Source of the DNA: CAWEHU01 sp963808965
GTDB lineage: Bacteria; Pseudomonadota; Alphaproteobacteria; Acetobacterales; Acetobacteraceae
Assembly: GCA_963808965.1 (NCBI GenBank)
Contig: CAWEHU010000031.1
Span: 1-64,000, forward strand
Direction: 5' to 3'
DNA length: 64,000 nucleotides
Of the stretch, positions 28,770 to 38,100 are shown piece after piece. The position numbers were made by a program, and so were the translations under genes. How positions within the stretch are numbered: position 1 is the first letter of the stretch; each line of letters starts with the position of its first letter. The notes under the pieces were generated by a model. It searched no databases, was not told where the DNA came from, and saw nothing but the letters and a program-made list of their open reading frames with translations.

Positions 28770-29896
28770 TCAGTATGCGGCGCGATAGAGGGCCAGAATC
28801 TCGGGCTGGCTGATGTCGCGCGGGTTGTTGTCCAGCAGGCGACGGATGGCGTGCGCCTCCGTCGCCATGGCGCCGAGGTCGGCCTCGGGCACGCCGTGGC
28901 GCGACAGCCGCATGTCGATGCCGAGCGCCTGGCAGAATTCGAGCGCGGCGGCGCGGATCGCCGTTTCGCTCTCGCCGGGGGCAAGACCGAGGCTCTCGAG
29001 AATGGCGGCGGTCTTGTCCGGTGCGGCCGGCGCGTTGAAGGCGAGCACGTGCGGAAAGATCAGCGCGCAGGCGAGGCCGTGCGCGATGTGGTGCCGCGTG
29101 CCAAGCGGATAGGCGACCGCATGTCCGGCCGTGGTGTTCACGGGTCCCAGGCAGAAGCCCCCATAGAGCGAGGCGAGCGCGAGCCCGGCGCGCGCCTCGC
29201 GGTCGCCGCCGTTCCGCACCGCCCGGGCCAGGAAGCGGCCGACCAGGCGGATGCCTTCCAGCGCATAGAGGTCGATCAGCGGATGCGCCTTGCGGCTCGT
29301 GTAGGCCTCGGCGCAGTGCGCCAGCGCGTCGACGCCCGTGGCGGCGGTGACCGCCGGGGGTACGGTGACCGTAAGGTCCGGATCGACCACGGCGAGGTCG
29401 GCCAGCATGTGCCGGCTCTGCACCGCGAGCTTGTTCTGCGTCGCCGGGTCGGTGACCAAGGCCCGCGTGCCGGCCTCGCTGCCGGTGCCAGAGGTGGTCG
29501 GGACCTGCGCGAGCGCGACGCGGCGGCCCTTCACCTTCTCCGGCCCCACCACGTCGTGGATGGACTGGCCGCTCGCGGGCAGCACGGCGGCGAGCTTTGC
29601 CAGGTCCATGGCGCTCCCGCCGCCGAAGCCGACCACCAAATCCGGCTTGGCCTCCTCCGCCATGGCCAGCAGGGCTTGAAGGTTGGGAACGTCCGGTTCG
29701 GGCCGCACGGTGCCGAACACCAGGGGCCCGCCGGGCAGGTCGAGCACATCGACCCGGCCGGCATTGAACGCGTCCGACACCACGAGCGGGCGGGTGCAGC
29801 CGCGCGCCCGGGCGAAGGCGCCGACCTCGGGCGCGAGGCCAGAGCCAAAGCGGATCGAGGGCGGGCGCTCGATTTCGATCGGGGTTAGCAGCGCGC

Positions 29897-29900
<4 letters not shown>
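28770..29900 (-). CDS. iron-containing alcohol dehydrogenase
   Basis: 376 residues from the ATG at 29900, overlapping the pdxA-like stop (ATGA). NAD-binding GGGSAMDLAKLA and the metal-binding histidines (ATGVDALAHCAEAY, HHIAHGLACALIFPHV) mark the Fe-ADH family (class III). It probably oxidises a hydroxy acid or reduces an aldehyde made by the DapA-like lyase. It lies 9 bases before that gene. Confidence 0.88.
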
Positions 29901-30937
<1,037 letters not shown>

Positions 30938-30949
30938 CAAACCTTCCTT

Positions 30950-32050
30950 TCAGGGGTGGTATGGGCTGCGCACCAGGTCGCGCAGCAGAGTGGGGGTTCC
31001 GAAGGCGCCCGACTTGGAGACGACGGTGACAGCGTCCCACACGCCGCCGCGCATGACGGAGCGCGGCAGGCCCGGCACGATGCGGCCCTGGATCTCGAGA
31101 CTGCGCGCGCCAAGCGACAGGCACAGCCCGCGAAGCGTCTCGCCGCCAGCGACGAGCAGCGTTCCTGGACGCGGCAGACTTTGGGCCAGGCGGCGCAGCT
31201 CGGTCCCGATCCGCAATGCCGCTTCGGCGCGGGACAGGTCCGGCGGCAGGTCGAGACTGGCCAACGCGCGGCCGTTGCTTTGCAGCCGTCGGGCGAGCAG
31301 CTTCGCGCTGGCCTCGCCGCCATCCGGCAACTTCATCCAGTCCGCGCCGCAGGAGGCGAGCTGCGCGGCGGTCACCGCCTGATCGGAGCCGAACAGGCCG
31401 AGGATCGGCAGCGGAAGCGGCGACCGCGCCTCGGCTGACGCATCACCCGCGAGCGCCTGGGCAAGACCGCCCGAGCCGATCCACAGCACGGGACCCGGCG
31501 CCGATCGGCCGTACGCAGCGACTCGGCGCAGGTCCTCATCGGTCTCCGCGTCGAACACGCTGATGCCCGGCGGCGCCGGGGTGTCCAGGCGGCCCGGCTG
31601 TGCCTCGACGCCCTCCTTCCGCAAACTCAGGACGATGTCGCCGCCGACCGCGGACCAGCGCCCCTCCGCATCCCGCGCCTGCTGGATGCCGTCTCGCGTG
31701 GCCCGTCCCTGGTATGGGAAAGCGGGCGCGAACACGCCCCGTTCCCACCCGCCTGCACGCAGACAAGCCGCCACCTCCGCGATCGTGGGGCCACGCAGCA
31801 AGCTGTCGATTTTCTTGTAGGCAAGCCCGGCGCCGTCCAAGTGCCGCGCGAGGGCCGCGGTGACGGCCACGGCTCTGGCCCCGTCCATCTCCCGCGTGCC
31901 GCTATCCAGCGCTGCATTCACCGGAAGCTGGGACGGAAGTGCGCCCTGCCAGAAAGCATGCACAGGACCGGTGAGACCGATCAGCTCCGCCGCCGTGTCG
32001 AGCGCGCCGGTCAGGTCGTCAGCGATGAGGCGTACGCTGGGGGTGCTCAT
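30950..32050 (-). CDS. DUF1537 four-carbon acid sugar kinase
   Basis: 366 residues from the ATG at 32050, overlapping the IclR stop by 4 bases. The N-terminal motif VRLIADDLTGALDTAAELIG, then YKKIDSLLRGPTIAEVAACL and FAPAFPYQGRAT, are hallmarks of the DtnK/OtnK family, which phosphorylates D-threonate, L-threonate or D-erythronate at C4. The C-terminal domain (LLVAGGETLRGLCLSLGA) binds ATP. Its pairing with the PdxA-like gene 12 bases downstream is the classic module. The substrate stereochemistry cannot be read. Confidence 0.87.
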   Translation of the reverse strand: MSTPSVRLIADDLTGALDTAAELIGLTGPVHAFWQGALPSQLPVNAALDSGTREMDGARAVAVTAALARHLDGAGLAYKKIDSLLRGPTIAEVAACLRAGGWERGVFAPAFPYQGRATRDGIQQARDAEGRWSAVGGDIVLSLRKEGVEAQPGRLDTPAPPGISVFDAETDEDLRRVAAYGRSAPGPVLWIGSGGLAQALAGDASAEARSPLPLPILGLFGSDQAVTAAQLASCGADWMKLPDGGEASAKLLARRLQSNGRALASLDLPPDLSRAEAALRIGTELRRLAQSLPRPGTLLVAGGETLRGLCLSLGARSLEIQGRIVPGLPRSVMRGGVWDAVTVVSKSGAFGTPTLLRDLVRSPYHP

Positions 32051-32856
32051 CCCAGCGGCGACCCGACCGCGATGGTGCCGGCGGAGTGGCGCACGGCATC
32101 CGTCAGTTGCTTGGCGACGTGCAGGACTTCCGGCTTGGCCAGGGCGACGAACTCGCCTAGCCGCATGCGGCCCGCATCGATCGTGAAGCTGACGCCGGCG
32201 AGCGGAGAGCCGCCTGCGTCCAGCACCGGGGCGGCGACGGTCCTGAGGCCGTAGGCGTTCTCTCCATCCGAGACGGCGTAGCCCTGGGCGCGAACCTCGC
32301 GCAGGCGCTCCAGCAGCGCGTCGAGGTCGGTCAGGGTGCGCTCGGAGAGCTTCACCCGTTCGGCGCTCTCTAGGATGGCGATCTGCCGTGCCTCGGGCAG
32401 GAACGCGAGTTGGGCGTGGCCGAGCGCCGCCCCGTAGGCGCGGATGCGGCGGCCAGGGCGGCGGTCCACATCGTGGCGGCCCGGACCAGCGTTCACCCGC
32501 TCCAAATAGACGACGTCCGGCCCATCCAGGATCCCCAACGACGCGGCGTCGGCGACGGCAGGCACGCGCTCGCGCAGCAACGGCGCTGCGTGAGCCCTCA
32601 GGTCCTGGGAGGAGAGGGCAAGAAAGCCCAGCTCCAGGCACTTCAGCGCCAAGCGGAAGCGCTTACTGCCCGGCACGGGGCAGAGATAGCCGAGCGAGAC
32701 GAGGGTGTGGATCAGCCGGAACGCGGTGCCGCGGTCGAGCCCGGCGCGGCCGGCGACCTCGGTGATCGTCAGCTCAGGAACCGTGGGATCGAAGGCGCGC
32801 AGCACGGCGAACACCTTCGCCGCCGATTGCACGAGGTTCTTCGTGTTCTCCGCCAC
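32047..32856 (-). CDS. IclR-family transcriptional regulator
   Basis: 269 residues. The N-terminal winged helix reads LTITEVAGRAGLDRGTAFRL, followed by the IclR ligand domain (GDRCH-type loop missing; PVLDAGGSPLAGVSFTI present). It is the first gene of the minus-strand catabolic operon and its stop overlaps the kinase start, so it is co-transcribed with the genes it most likely controls. A palindromic site lies 33-62 bases upstream of its start. Confidence 0.88.
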   Translation of the reverse strand: MAENTKNLVQSAAKVFAVLRAFDPTVPELTITEVAGRAGLDRGTAFRLIHTLVSLGYLCPVPGSKRFRLALKCLELGFLALSSQDLRAHAAPLLRERVPAVADAASLGILDGPDVVYLERVNAGPGRHDVDRRPGRRIRAYGAALGHAQLAFLPEARQIAILESAERVKLSERTLTDLDALLERLREVRAQGYAVSDGENAYGLRTVAAPVLDAGGSPLAGVSFTIDAGRMRLGEFVALAKPEVLHVAKQLTDAVRHSAGTIAVGSPLG

Positions 32857-32888
32857 CCTGGCGCGTCTCCCTATCTGCTCGCTCTTGA

Positions 32889-32918
32889 TCGGAATGCGAA
32901 CTTATGTTCGGAATACGG
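32889..32918. promoter_or_regulatory. candidate IclR operator
   Basis: CGAAC-TTAT-GTTCG is a perfect inverted repeat, nested between two direct copies of TCGGAATNCG. The 14-base palindrome with GTTCG arms resembles known sites of IclR-family regulators of aromatic and sugar-acid pathways. It lies 33-62 bases upstream of the iclR-type gene, so autoregulation and operon control are likely. Untested. Confidence 0.45.
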
Positions 32919-33452
32919 AGCACTTGAGCCAACTTAGGTGCACCTGTCAAGCGGTTTCGTCGTGATGCTCTGAAGCGATGACCCTGACCGTCGATGCCGG
33001 GCCAATTCCGCTAGGGTAAGGCGGGGTTGAGCTTGCGGCGCTGGGCGCGAGCATCCCCGGCGCTCGCGCTACTGCACAGCCTCAGCGTGTCTCCCGTGCT
33101 CGATACGAGGGCAACCCGACCGGGCTGTTCGAGGTACCGGCCGTCGGCGGCGCTAACCCGCGCTCGAACTCGTGGCAAAACAGAAACGGCTTGGCACAGC
33201 GATCCAGGAGAAGTTCAGGAGAAGTAGGGAGTTAGGGCATCCCTAGCGTCATTGAACCGAAGGCCATTCGGTCGCAAGTCGACTTCGGCATCATCACGAT
33301 GCGGGAGGATGAATTTTAGCGCCGTTTGCAACAAGTGCAGCCTCGATGGCTGTCGATCGGGAAGCACTCGAAATCGAGTCCTCGAGTTCGCAAGACCCGG
33401 ACGAGGACGGTGTGCATGCCATCTTTTTGTTCTAAATTCGGCACGACGATGG
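32919..33452. other. intergenic region, no gene seen
   Basis: 534 bases between the catabolic operon promoter area and the deoxyribosyltransferase gene. Short open frames on both strands lack ribosome sites, and I recognise none. No RNA gene, terminator or repeat stands out. Confidence 0.6.
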
Positions 33453-34081
33453 TCACGAAGTACAAGGGCGAGCTGCGGATCCGGCTCGGCGCAAATGAGC
33501 GGCCGCGCACGCCACGCAGTGCGCGAAGGCGGCGAGGCTGGTGTAGCGCTCGGCTTCCGGCGTCGGTTCGGTGACGACGCAGCCGCCCGAGGCGATGACG
33601 CCGCCCACGAGCATGAGATTATCGTGCAGATCGAACCCCTCGATCGCCATGCCGTCCGGGCCTTCCTGTTCGCCACTGGCGCGGTGGCGGATCGCGCCGT
33701 CCCAGAAATCCGCAACGCGTTCGGCGAAGAAGCGAGGATCGTTGCTGTAGGCGAAGATCGGTCGGCCAAGGGCGCGCATGAAGCCCATCTCGTAGGCCGA
33801 GCCGACATCGGCGCTCGGGCCGTGCAACGGGGTGAGATTGACGATCATGAGATCGCAGCCGCGCATGAGTGTCTCCATCGTACGACTGATCGCCAGGCCC
33901 TGATCGCGCCGGGCAGTCGCGCGTCGGGCGGCGCCGCATCGCCCGGAAACACCCCGGTCAAGCCGTGTCGCGCGCAGATCGCCCGCTTGCGGGCGCCGAC
34001 CCTGGCGGCTTCGGCGAGAAACACCTCCGGTCCGGCGAGATAGGCGCGCGGTCGCGGGAATCCGCCGGCGTCGTCGGTCAC
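33453..34081 (-). CDS. nucleoside 2-deoxyribosyltransferase-like protein (frameshifted)
   Basis: Two adjoining frames together give a protein of about 209 residues. The N-terminal part from a GTG at 34081 reads RAYLAGPEVFLAEAARVGA, then GLTGVFPGDAAPP. The C-terminal part holds MRGCDLMIVNLTPLHGPSAD and VGSAYEMGFMRALGRPIFAY, the substrate-binding core of the nucleoside 2-deoxyribosyltransferase family (cleaves the N-glycosidic bond of nucleosides or nucleotides). The frames join if one base is added near 33913 (LPGADQGLAIS). It lies 46 bases after the OYE gene stop, perhaps in one operon with it. Confidence 0.75.
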
Positions 34082-34127
34082 GGCTGCTGGGCTTTTCCTT
34101 CGAGCATGCTCCGCACCACCGGCCGCC

Positions 34128-35245
34128 TCATCGCTGCCCGAAGGTCGCGACCTCGAAAAGATCCTTGTACTCCCGCGGCTGCGAACGCCAGTATTGCTTT
34201 GGCGCGGCGACCCGGGCGCCAAGCTTCGCTGCCGCGTGCCAGGGCCAGCGCGGATCGTAGAGCATGGCGCGCGCGAGTGAGACCGCGTCGGCCTCGTCCT
34301 TGGCGATGATCGCCTCGGCCTGCTCCGGTTCCGTGATCAGGCCGACGGCGATCGTCGGCAGGCCCACCTCAGCTTTCACCCGTTGCGCGTAGGGCACTTG
34401 GTAGCCAGGGCCGAGCTTGATGGCCTGGTCCGGCGATACGCCGCCCGTCGTGACATGGATCGCCGCGCAGCCGCGAGCCTTCAGCCTCCTCGATAGCGCG
34501 ACCGTTCCCTCGATGTCCCAGCCTCCGGGAACCCAGTCGGTCGCGGAGATGCGCATCCAGACCGGCCTCTCGGCCGGGAAGGCGGCGCGGACCGCGTCGA
34601 ACACCTCCATCGGAAAGCGCATGCGGTTCTCAAGGCTGCCGCCGTATTCGTCGTTCCGCTTGTTGGCGAGGGGCGAGAGGAACTGGTGCAGCAGATAACC
34701 GTGCGCGCCATGGATCTCGATACCGTCGAGGCCGAGCCGCGCGGCGCGGCGGGCCGCCCGCACGAAGTCCTCGCGCACACGGTCCAGTCCCGCTCGGTCG
34801 AGCGCGACCGGAACGTCCTCGCCGTCCGAATGCGGCACGGCCGAGGGGGCCACGGTTTTCCACCCCGTCGGCTCATCCGGAGAAATTTGCGCGCCGCCTT
34901 CCCAGGGTGCTCGGCTTGACCCCTTGCGGCCGGCGTGGCTCAGCTGGATGGCGATGGGCATGGGCGAATGCGCTCGGATCGCCGCTAGGACCCGGGCCAG
35001 GGCGGCCGCGTCCGCATCGGAGTACAGGCCGAGGTCCTGGGGCGAGATCCGCCCCTCAGGCGAAATCGCCGTTGCCTCCAGGATCATGAGGCCCGCCCCA
35101 GAGAGGGCGAGGTGGCCCAGGTGGATCATGTGCCAGTCCGTCGCCTCGCCGTCCTGGGCCGAGGTACTGACACATGGGCGCGATGACGATCCGATTTGCG
35201 AGGCGAAGATCGCCAATCAGCAGCGGCTCGAACAGACGAACTCAT
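34128..35245 (-). CDS. NADH:flavin oxidoreductase, old yellow enzyme family (YqjM-like; two frameshifts at the 5' end)
   Basis: The open frame contains most of an FMN-dependent ene-reductase: QLSHAGRKGS, GIEIHGAHGYLLHQFLSPLA, NKRNDEYGGSLENR, VWMRISATDW. The true start is probably the ATG at 35245 (GGGAG upstream), reading MSSS, then FEPLLIGDLRLANRIVIAPM after removing a base near 35232. It continues CQYSAQDGE after removing a second near 35170. Without these corrections the N-terminal flavin-binding strand is lost. Restored length about 371, normal for YqjM-type enzymes, which reduce alpha,beta-unsaturated carbonyls. Confidence 0.85.
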
Positions 35246-35541
35246 TACTGACTCCCGGGATCGACTGGCGCCGGCATCATGCAGCACCACGAGCGTCGGA
35301 CCAACTCAGAAGCCGGTAAGCGGGTTCTTGTAGCGGGGGTTTCCGTCGCGCACGAAGTGGTCAGAGGATCCGTCAAGCGTGCAAGGCGCGTGCGGTACCG
35401 TGCGATTTTGCGCAAATCATGCCGCGGCCCTGCTAGGGTTTCGTGCAGCTTTGGGGCGAATCCCCCCGTTCGCCATCAGGTCGGGTGCGGCCGGCTTCCT
35501 GTCGGGTTCGGCGAGCGGCGCCTTTTGCGGAGATGTGCAGC

Positions 35542-37020
35542 ATGTTTGCTCCGCCCATGCCAAAGACAAAGGGAACCACGGCTGGGATGCGAGCTCACCG
35601 ACGCTCACTCTTAGCGCGAGAAGCTGACCACGACGTGACCGAACAGGAGCCCCGTCGCCCAAGGTCGGCCTCAGCCGCCGAGTGGGACTTCACCAAAGTT
35701 CTCGTAACTGCCGCGGACCGGCCGGCCAAGACCGAACCGCTCGGTCCGGTACAGGCGCGGCTTCAGCCGAAGCTTAGGATGGGGCGGACTGACGATCCCT
35801 TGGAGCACGAAGCAGACCGCATCGCAGACCAAGTGACGCGCCTGTCTGAAGCTCGGTTTGAGCCCGCTCACCCAGCCGGCCAGGTATATGCTCCTGTGCA
35901 GAGGAATCGTGCCCTGTCGGCCGAAACCGGACAGATTGCACCTCCGCTCATCGACGAAGTATTGCGCTCACCCGGTCAGCCGCTCGATCCTGCGATTCGC
36001 GCCACTATGGAGCCGCGCTTCGGTCACGACTTCAGCCGGGTGCGCGTGCACACGGACACGAGCGCGATGGAGTTGGCTCGATTGGTGGATGCGCTGGCCT
36101 ACACGGTCGGGCACCATGTGGTGTTCGGCTCCGGACGGTACGCGCCACAGTCGCTTTCGGGGGGCCGCTTACTGGCCCACGAGCTTACGCATGTCGTGCA
36201 ACAGGCCAACGACATCGGACGTGCTCAGTCCGTACAGAGAGCTCCCGAAAAGAAGCCGAAACCCCGGGATGTGGTCGTGATCGGCGAAGACTGGAAAGGC
36301 AGCGAAGAGTTGGCGCGGGTGCTGGGTTCAGGCGCACTGGTTATCCGGGTAAAAAGCGTCCATGAGTTCGTAATGAAACTTGCCAAAATCGACTTCCCAA
36401 TCGGCACTCTGTACATCGTTACGCACTCTGCGCCGGATGGCGCCCTACAGTTTGGAACCGCGGAAGGCCCGATCGGACCGGCTGACATCGCGAGCAAGCT
36501 CAAGGGCGCATTATCGGCCGAAAATGGTCCGGAGGTGCTGGATTTTCGCGGTTGCAGCGTCGGCACCAGTCCACCCGCCATGCAACAGATTGGCGCGGTC
36601 CTGAATGCCAAGTCCGTTATCGCCGGCCACTGCTTCGCCGTGATCCAGCGCTCGATCCCTGTCTCGATTGGGGGAAAGTCAGTCACCAAATCATCGGACG
36701 TCGCCGGAGCGGCAACTGATGAGGCGACAAAAAAGCAAAGGCGCGATTTGTTCACTGACCTGCTGAAGAAAAATGCTGACAAATTCGGCGACCATAAGAA
36801 GTGTATCATGAACCCCGGCGAGAGCGGCTACTTCGCGGCGGGCGGGCATTTTGTGGCGCTCTGGTTCAATCCTGAGGACAACGCGGAATTCACGCCCGGT
36901 AAGTCGATCTGCTATAAAGACGTTGCGCCCGAGACCGTGGATCCTAGCAAGGCTCTTGCTGCGAGCGGCCATTGCCGTCTCATCAGAGTGGAGGAAACAG
37001 GAGCAGGCGAGCATAAATGA
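35542..37020 (+). CDS. DUF4157 (HELTH) protein with caspase-like C-terminal region
   Basis: 492 residues from the ATG at 35542 (GGAG upstream). Residues about 85-100 carry the DPLEHEADRIADQV motif and residues about 145-222 the DUF4157 domain (LDPAIRATMEPRFGHDFSRV, GRLLAHELTHVVQQ) with zinc-protease motif HELTH at 213-217. The C-terminal half has a hydrophobic strand then His (TLYIVTHSAPDGALQ, near 295), and a strand then Cys (VLDFRGCSVG, near 336). This is the layout of clan-CD/caspase-like cysteine peptidases or related pseudo-enzymes. DUF4157 occurs on many cargo proteins of extracellular contractile injection systems. No such system is seen here. The C-terminal assignment is my inference. 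Confidence 0.75.
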   Translation: MFAPPMPKTKGTTAGMRAHRRSLLAREADHDVTEQEPRRPRSASAAEWDFTKVLVTAADRPAKTEPLGPVQARLQPKLRMGRTDDPLEHEADRIADQVTRLSEARFEPAHPAGQVYAPVQRNRALSAETGQIAPPLIDEVLRSPGQPLDPAIRATMEPRFGHDFSRVRVHTDTSAMELARLVDALAYTVGHHVVFGSGRYAPQSLSGGRLLAHELTHVVQQANDIGRAQSVQRAPEKKPKPRDVVVIGEDWKGSEELARVLGSGALVIRVKSVHEFVMKLAKIDFPIGTLYIVTHSAPDGALQFGTAEGPIGPADIASKLKGALSAENGPEVLDFRGCSVGTSPPAMQQIGAVLNAKSVIAGHCFAVIQRSIPVSIGGKSVTKSSDVAGAATDEATKKQRRDLFTDLLKKNADKFGDHKKCIMNPGESGYFAAGGHFVALWFNPEDNAEFTPGKSICYKDVAPETVDPSKALAASGHCRLIRVEETGAGEHK

Positions 37021-37190
37021 TGCGCGCCGCTGCCGGGTCGCATCGGCCCGAGCAAAGATTTTATTCCGTATATGTGACGAGGATTACAGGCGACATCGAG
37101 ACAAGCATGGAAGCTTGGCTCGCTCCATACCGCAAGCGATCTCACCAACGCGGGATGGGCAGGGGTGTGCCGAAAACCTTACCAGAGTAG
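37017..37190 (+). CDS. possible 57-residue ORF coupled to the DUF4157 gene
   Basis: An ATG at 37017 overlaps the preceding TGA (ATGA) and opens 57 codons (MMRAAAGSHRPEQRFYSVYV onward) to TAG. The tail is basic (PYRKRSHQRGMGRG). No family recognised; coupling to the upstream stop is the only support. It could be chance. Confidence 0.25.
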   Translation: MMRAAAGSHRPEQRFYSVYVTRITGDIETSMEAWLAPYRKRSHQRGMGRGVPKTLPE

Positions 37191-37210
37191 GCAATTAGAG
37201 AGAACTCAAA

Positions 37211-37348
37211 ATGAGCAAGCAGAGCACGAAGCGTTTGTCGCTGGAAAGCTTCAAGTCGACGGCGAGCGCGGCCAGCGTGAAGAATCAGCTCCAGATGATC
37301 ACGGGCGGTGCCCTCAGTGGCTGTCATCCGCCACAGGTCAGCGCCTAA
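37211..37348 (+). CDS. double-glycine precursor peptide (RiPP/bacteriocin type)
   Basis: 45 residues. The leader MSKQSTKRLSLESFKSTASA, then ASVKNQLQMITGG, ends in a Gly-Gly cleavage site (residues 32-33) preceded by the usual hydrophobic Leu and Met/Ile positions. The predicted core is only ALSGCHPPQVSA, with one Cys, one His and a Pro-Pro. A purine-rich GAGAG ribosome site lies upstream. The size, leader pattern, PCAT exporter with C39 peptidase and HlyD gene nearby, and the hairpin right behind it all fit a RiPP or class-II-bacteriocin-like precursor. The peptide is too short for automatic ORF calling. Its modification, if any, is unknown. Confidence 0.8.
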   Translation: MSKQSTKRLSLESFKSTASAASVKNQLQMITGGALSGCHPPQVSA

Positions 37349-37360
37349 TCGGAGGCCTGG

Positions 37361-37386
37361 GGAGGGGCGGCGCCCGCCGCCCCTCC
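37361..37386 (+). terminator. GC hairpin after the precursor gene (attenuator)
   Basis: GGAGGGGCGGC and GCCGCCCCTCC form a perfect 11-base stem with loop GCCC, 13 bases after the precursor stop and 30 before the next start. No U-run follows, so partial termination or RNA protection is more likely than a full stop. RiPP operons often use such a hairpin to make more precursor than enzyme. Confidence 0.65.
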
Positions 37387-37415
37387 TACCTTCAACATCA
37401 CCTCCGGAGATTCCG

Positions 37416-38031
37416 ATGCGCGCTGCCCGCGTCGTTCCTGTGGTTGCTTTTTGTCTTCTGGTGGACTGTACCGTCCTTCGCCACACCGGTGTTGATCCAA
37501 TACGTAAACGGCTCGGTCCTCGCGACCGCCACCCTCGATGTCGAGGACGGACAGGCTGTGAGCGGCACTGGCACTATCCAGGGCGGAGGATTGATCGGGG
37601 TCCTGCCCATGGAACTACTCGGCCCCGATCACGCGCCAGCACCGCTGCACGCGATCCCCGCGAACGATTGCCTGGCGGGCGCAATCGGGTGCTACGATGT
37701 CGGCACTTTCTCGTGCGGCTGCGACTTCGTGGGCAATGACACGGCATTCGATATCACGGCCGCCATTCCGGTCGACATCAATGGCATCGCTTTCCAGGTC
37801 GGCAATTCCGCACTCAACTATGGCTTTGCGCTGTACGACGCCGGTGACGGCACGGTAGGCGAGATCCTTGTCGGAGATGCGGCCCCGCAGCCCAACATCC
37901 TGAACGGCGGCACAGGGGGCGGGACGCTATCTTTCCAGGTGATGCCCGAGCCGCCATCGCTACTGCTGTTCATGACCGCTTCCGTGCTTCTACTCGCAAA
38001 GAGATCGCGAGCCGCGCGCCACGCGACCTGA
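37416..38031 (+). CDS. secreted PEP-CTERM-type protein (frameshifted at the signal peptide)
   Basis: About 204 residues. An ATG at 37416 with CCGGAG upstream reads MRAAASFLWLLFVFWWTVPS after removing one base near 37430; the uncorrected frame loses the signal peptide. The mature part is Gly- and Asp-rich with four Cys in the middle (NDCLAGAIGCYDVG, FSCGCDF). The C-terminus (MPEPPSLLLFMTASVLLLAK then RSRAARHAT) has the Pro-Glu-Pro motif, hydrophobic helix and Arg cluster of PEP-CTERM sorting signals, normally cut by an exosortase. None is in the window. It is in the RiPP operon, between precursor and modification gene; its role there is unknown. Confidence 0.7.
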
Positions 38032-38100
38032 CGTGCGTTACGCACGCAAGCACGCGATCCAGCATCATTCGTCCAGCATTCCTCGCATTGGGTAACACTC

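Noticed and set aside
27996..29888. 630-codon open frame on the plus strand opposite the lyase and alcohol dehydrogenase
   Set aside because: Antisense artefact of high GC; its composition is Arg/Gly/His-rich and the genes on the minus strand have full catalytic motifs.
35542..37020. A full extracellular contractile injection system around the DUF4157 gene
   Set aside because: No sheath, tube, baseplate or AAA+ genes lie within the window; only the cargo-like domain is seen.
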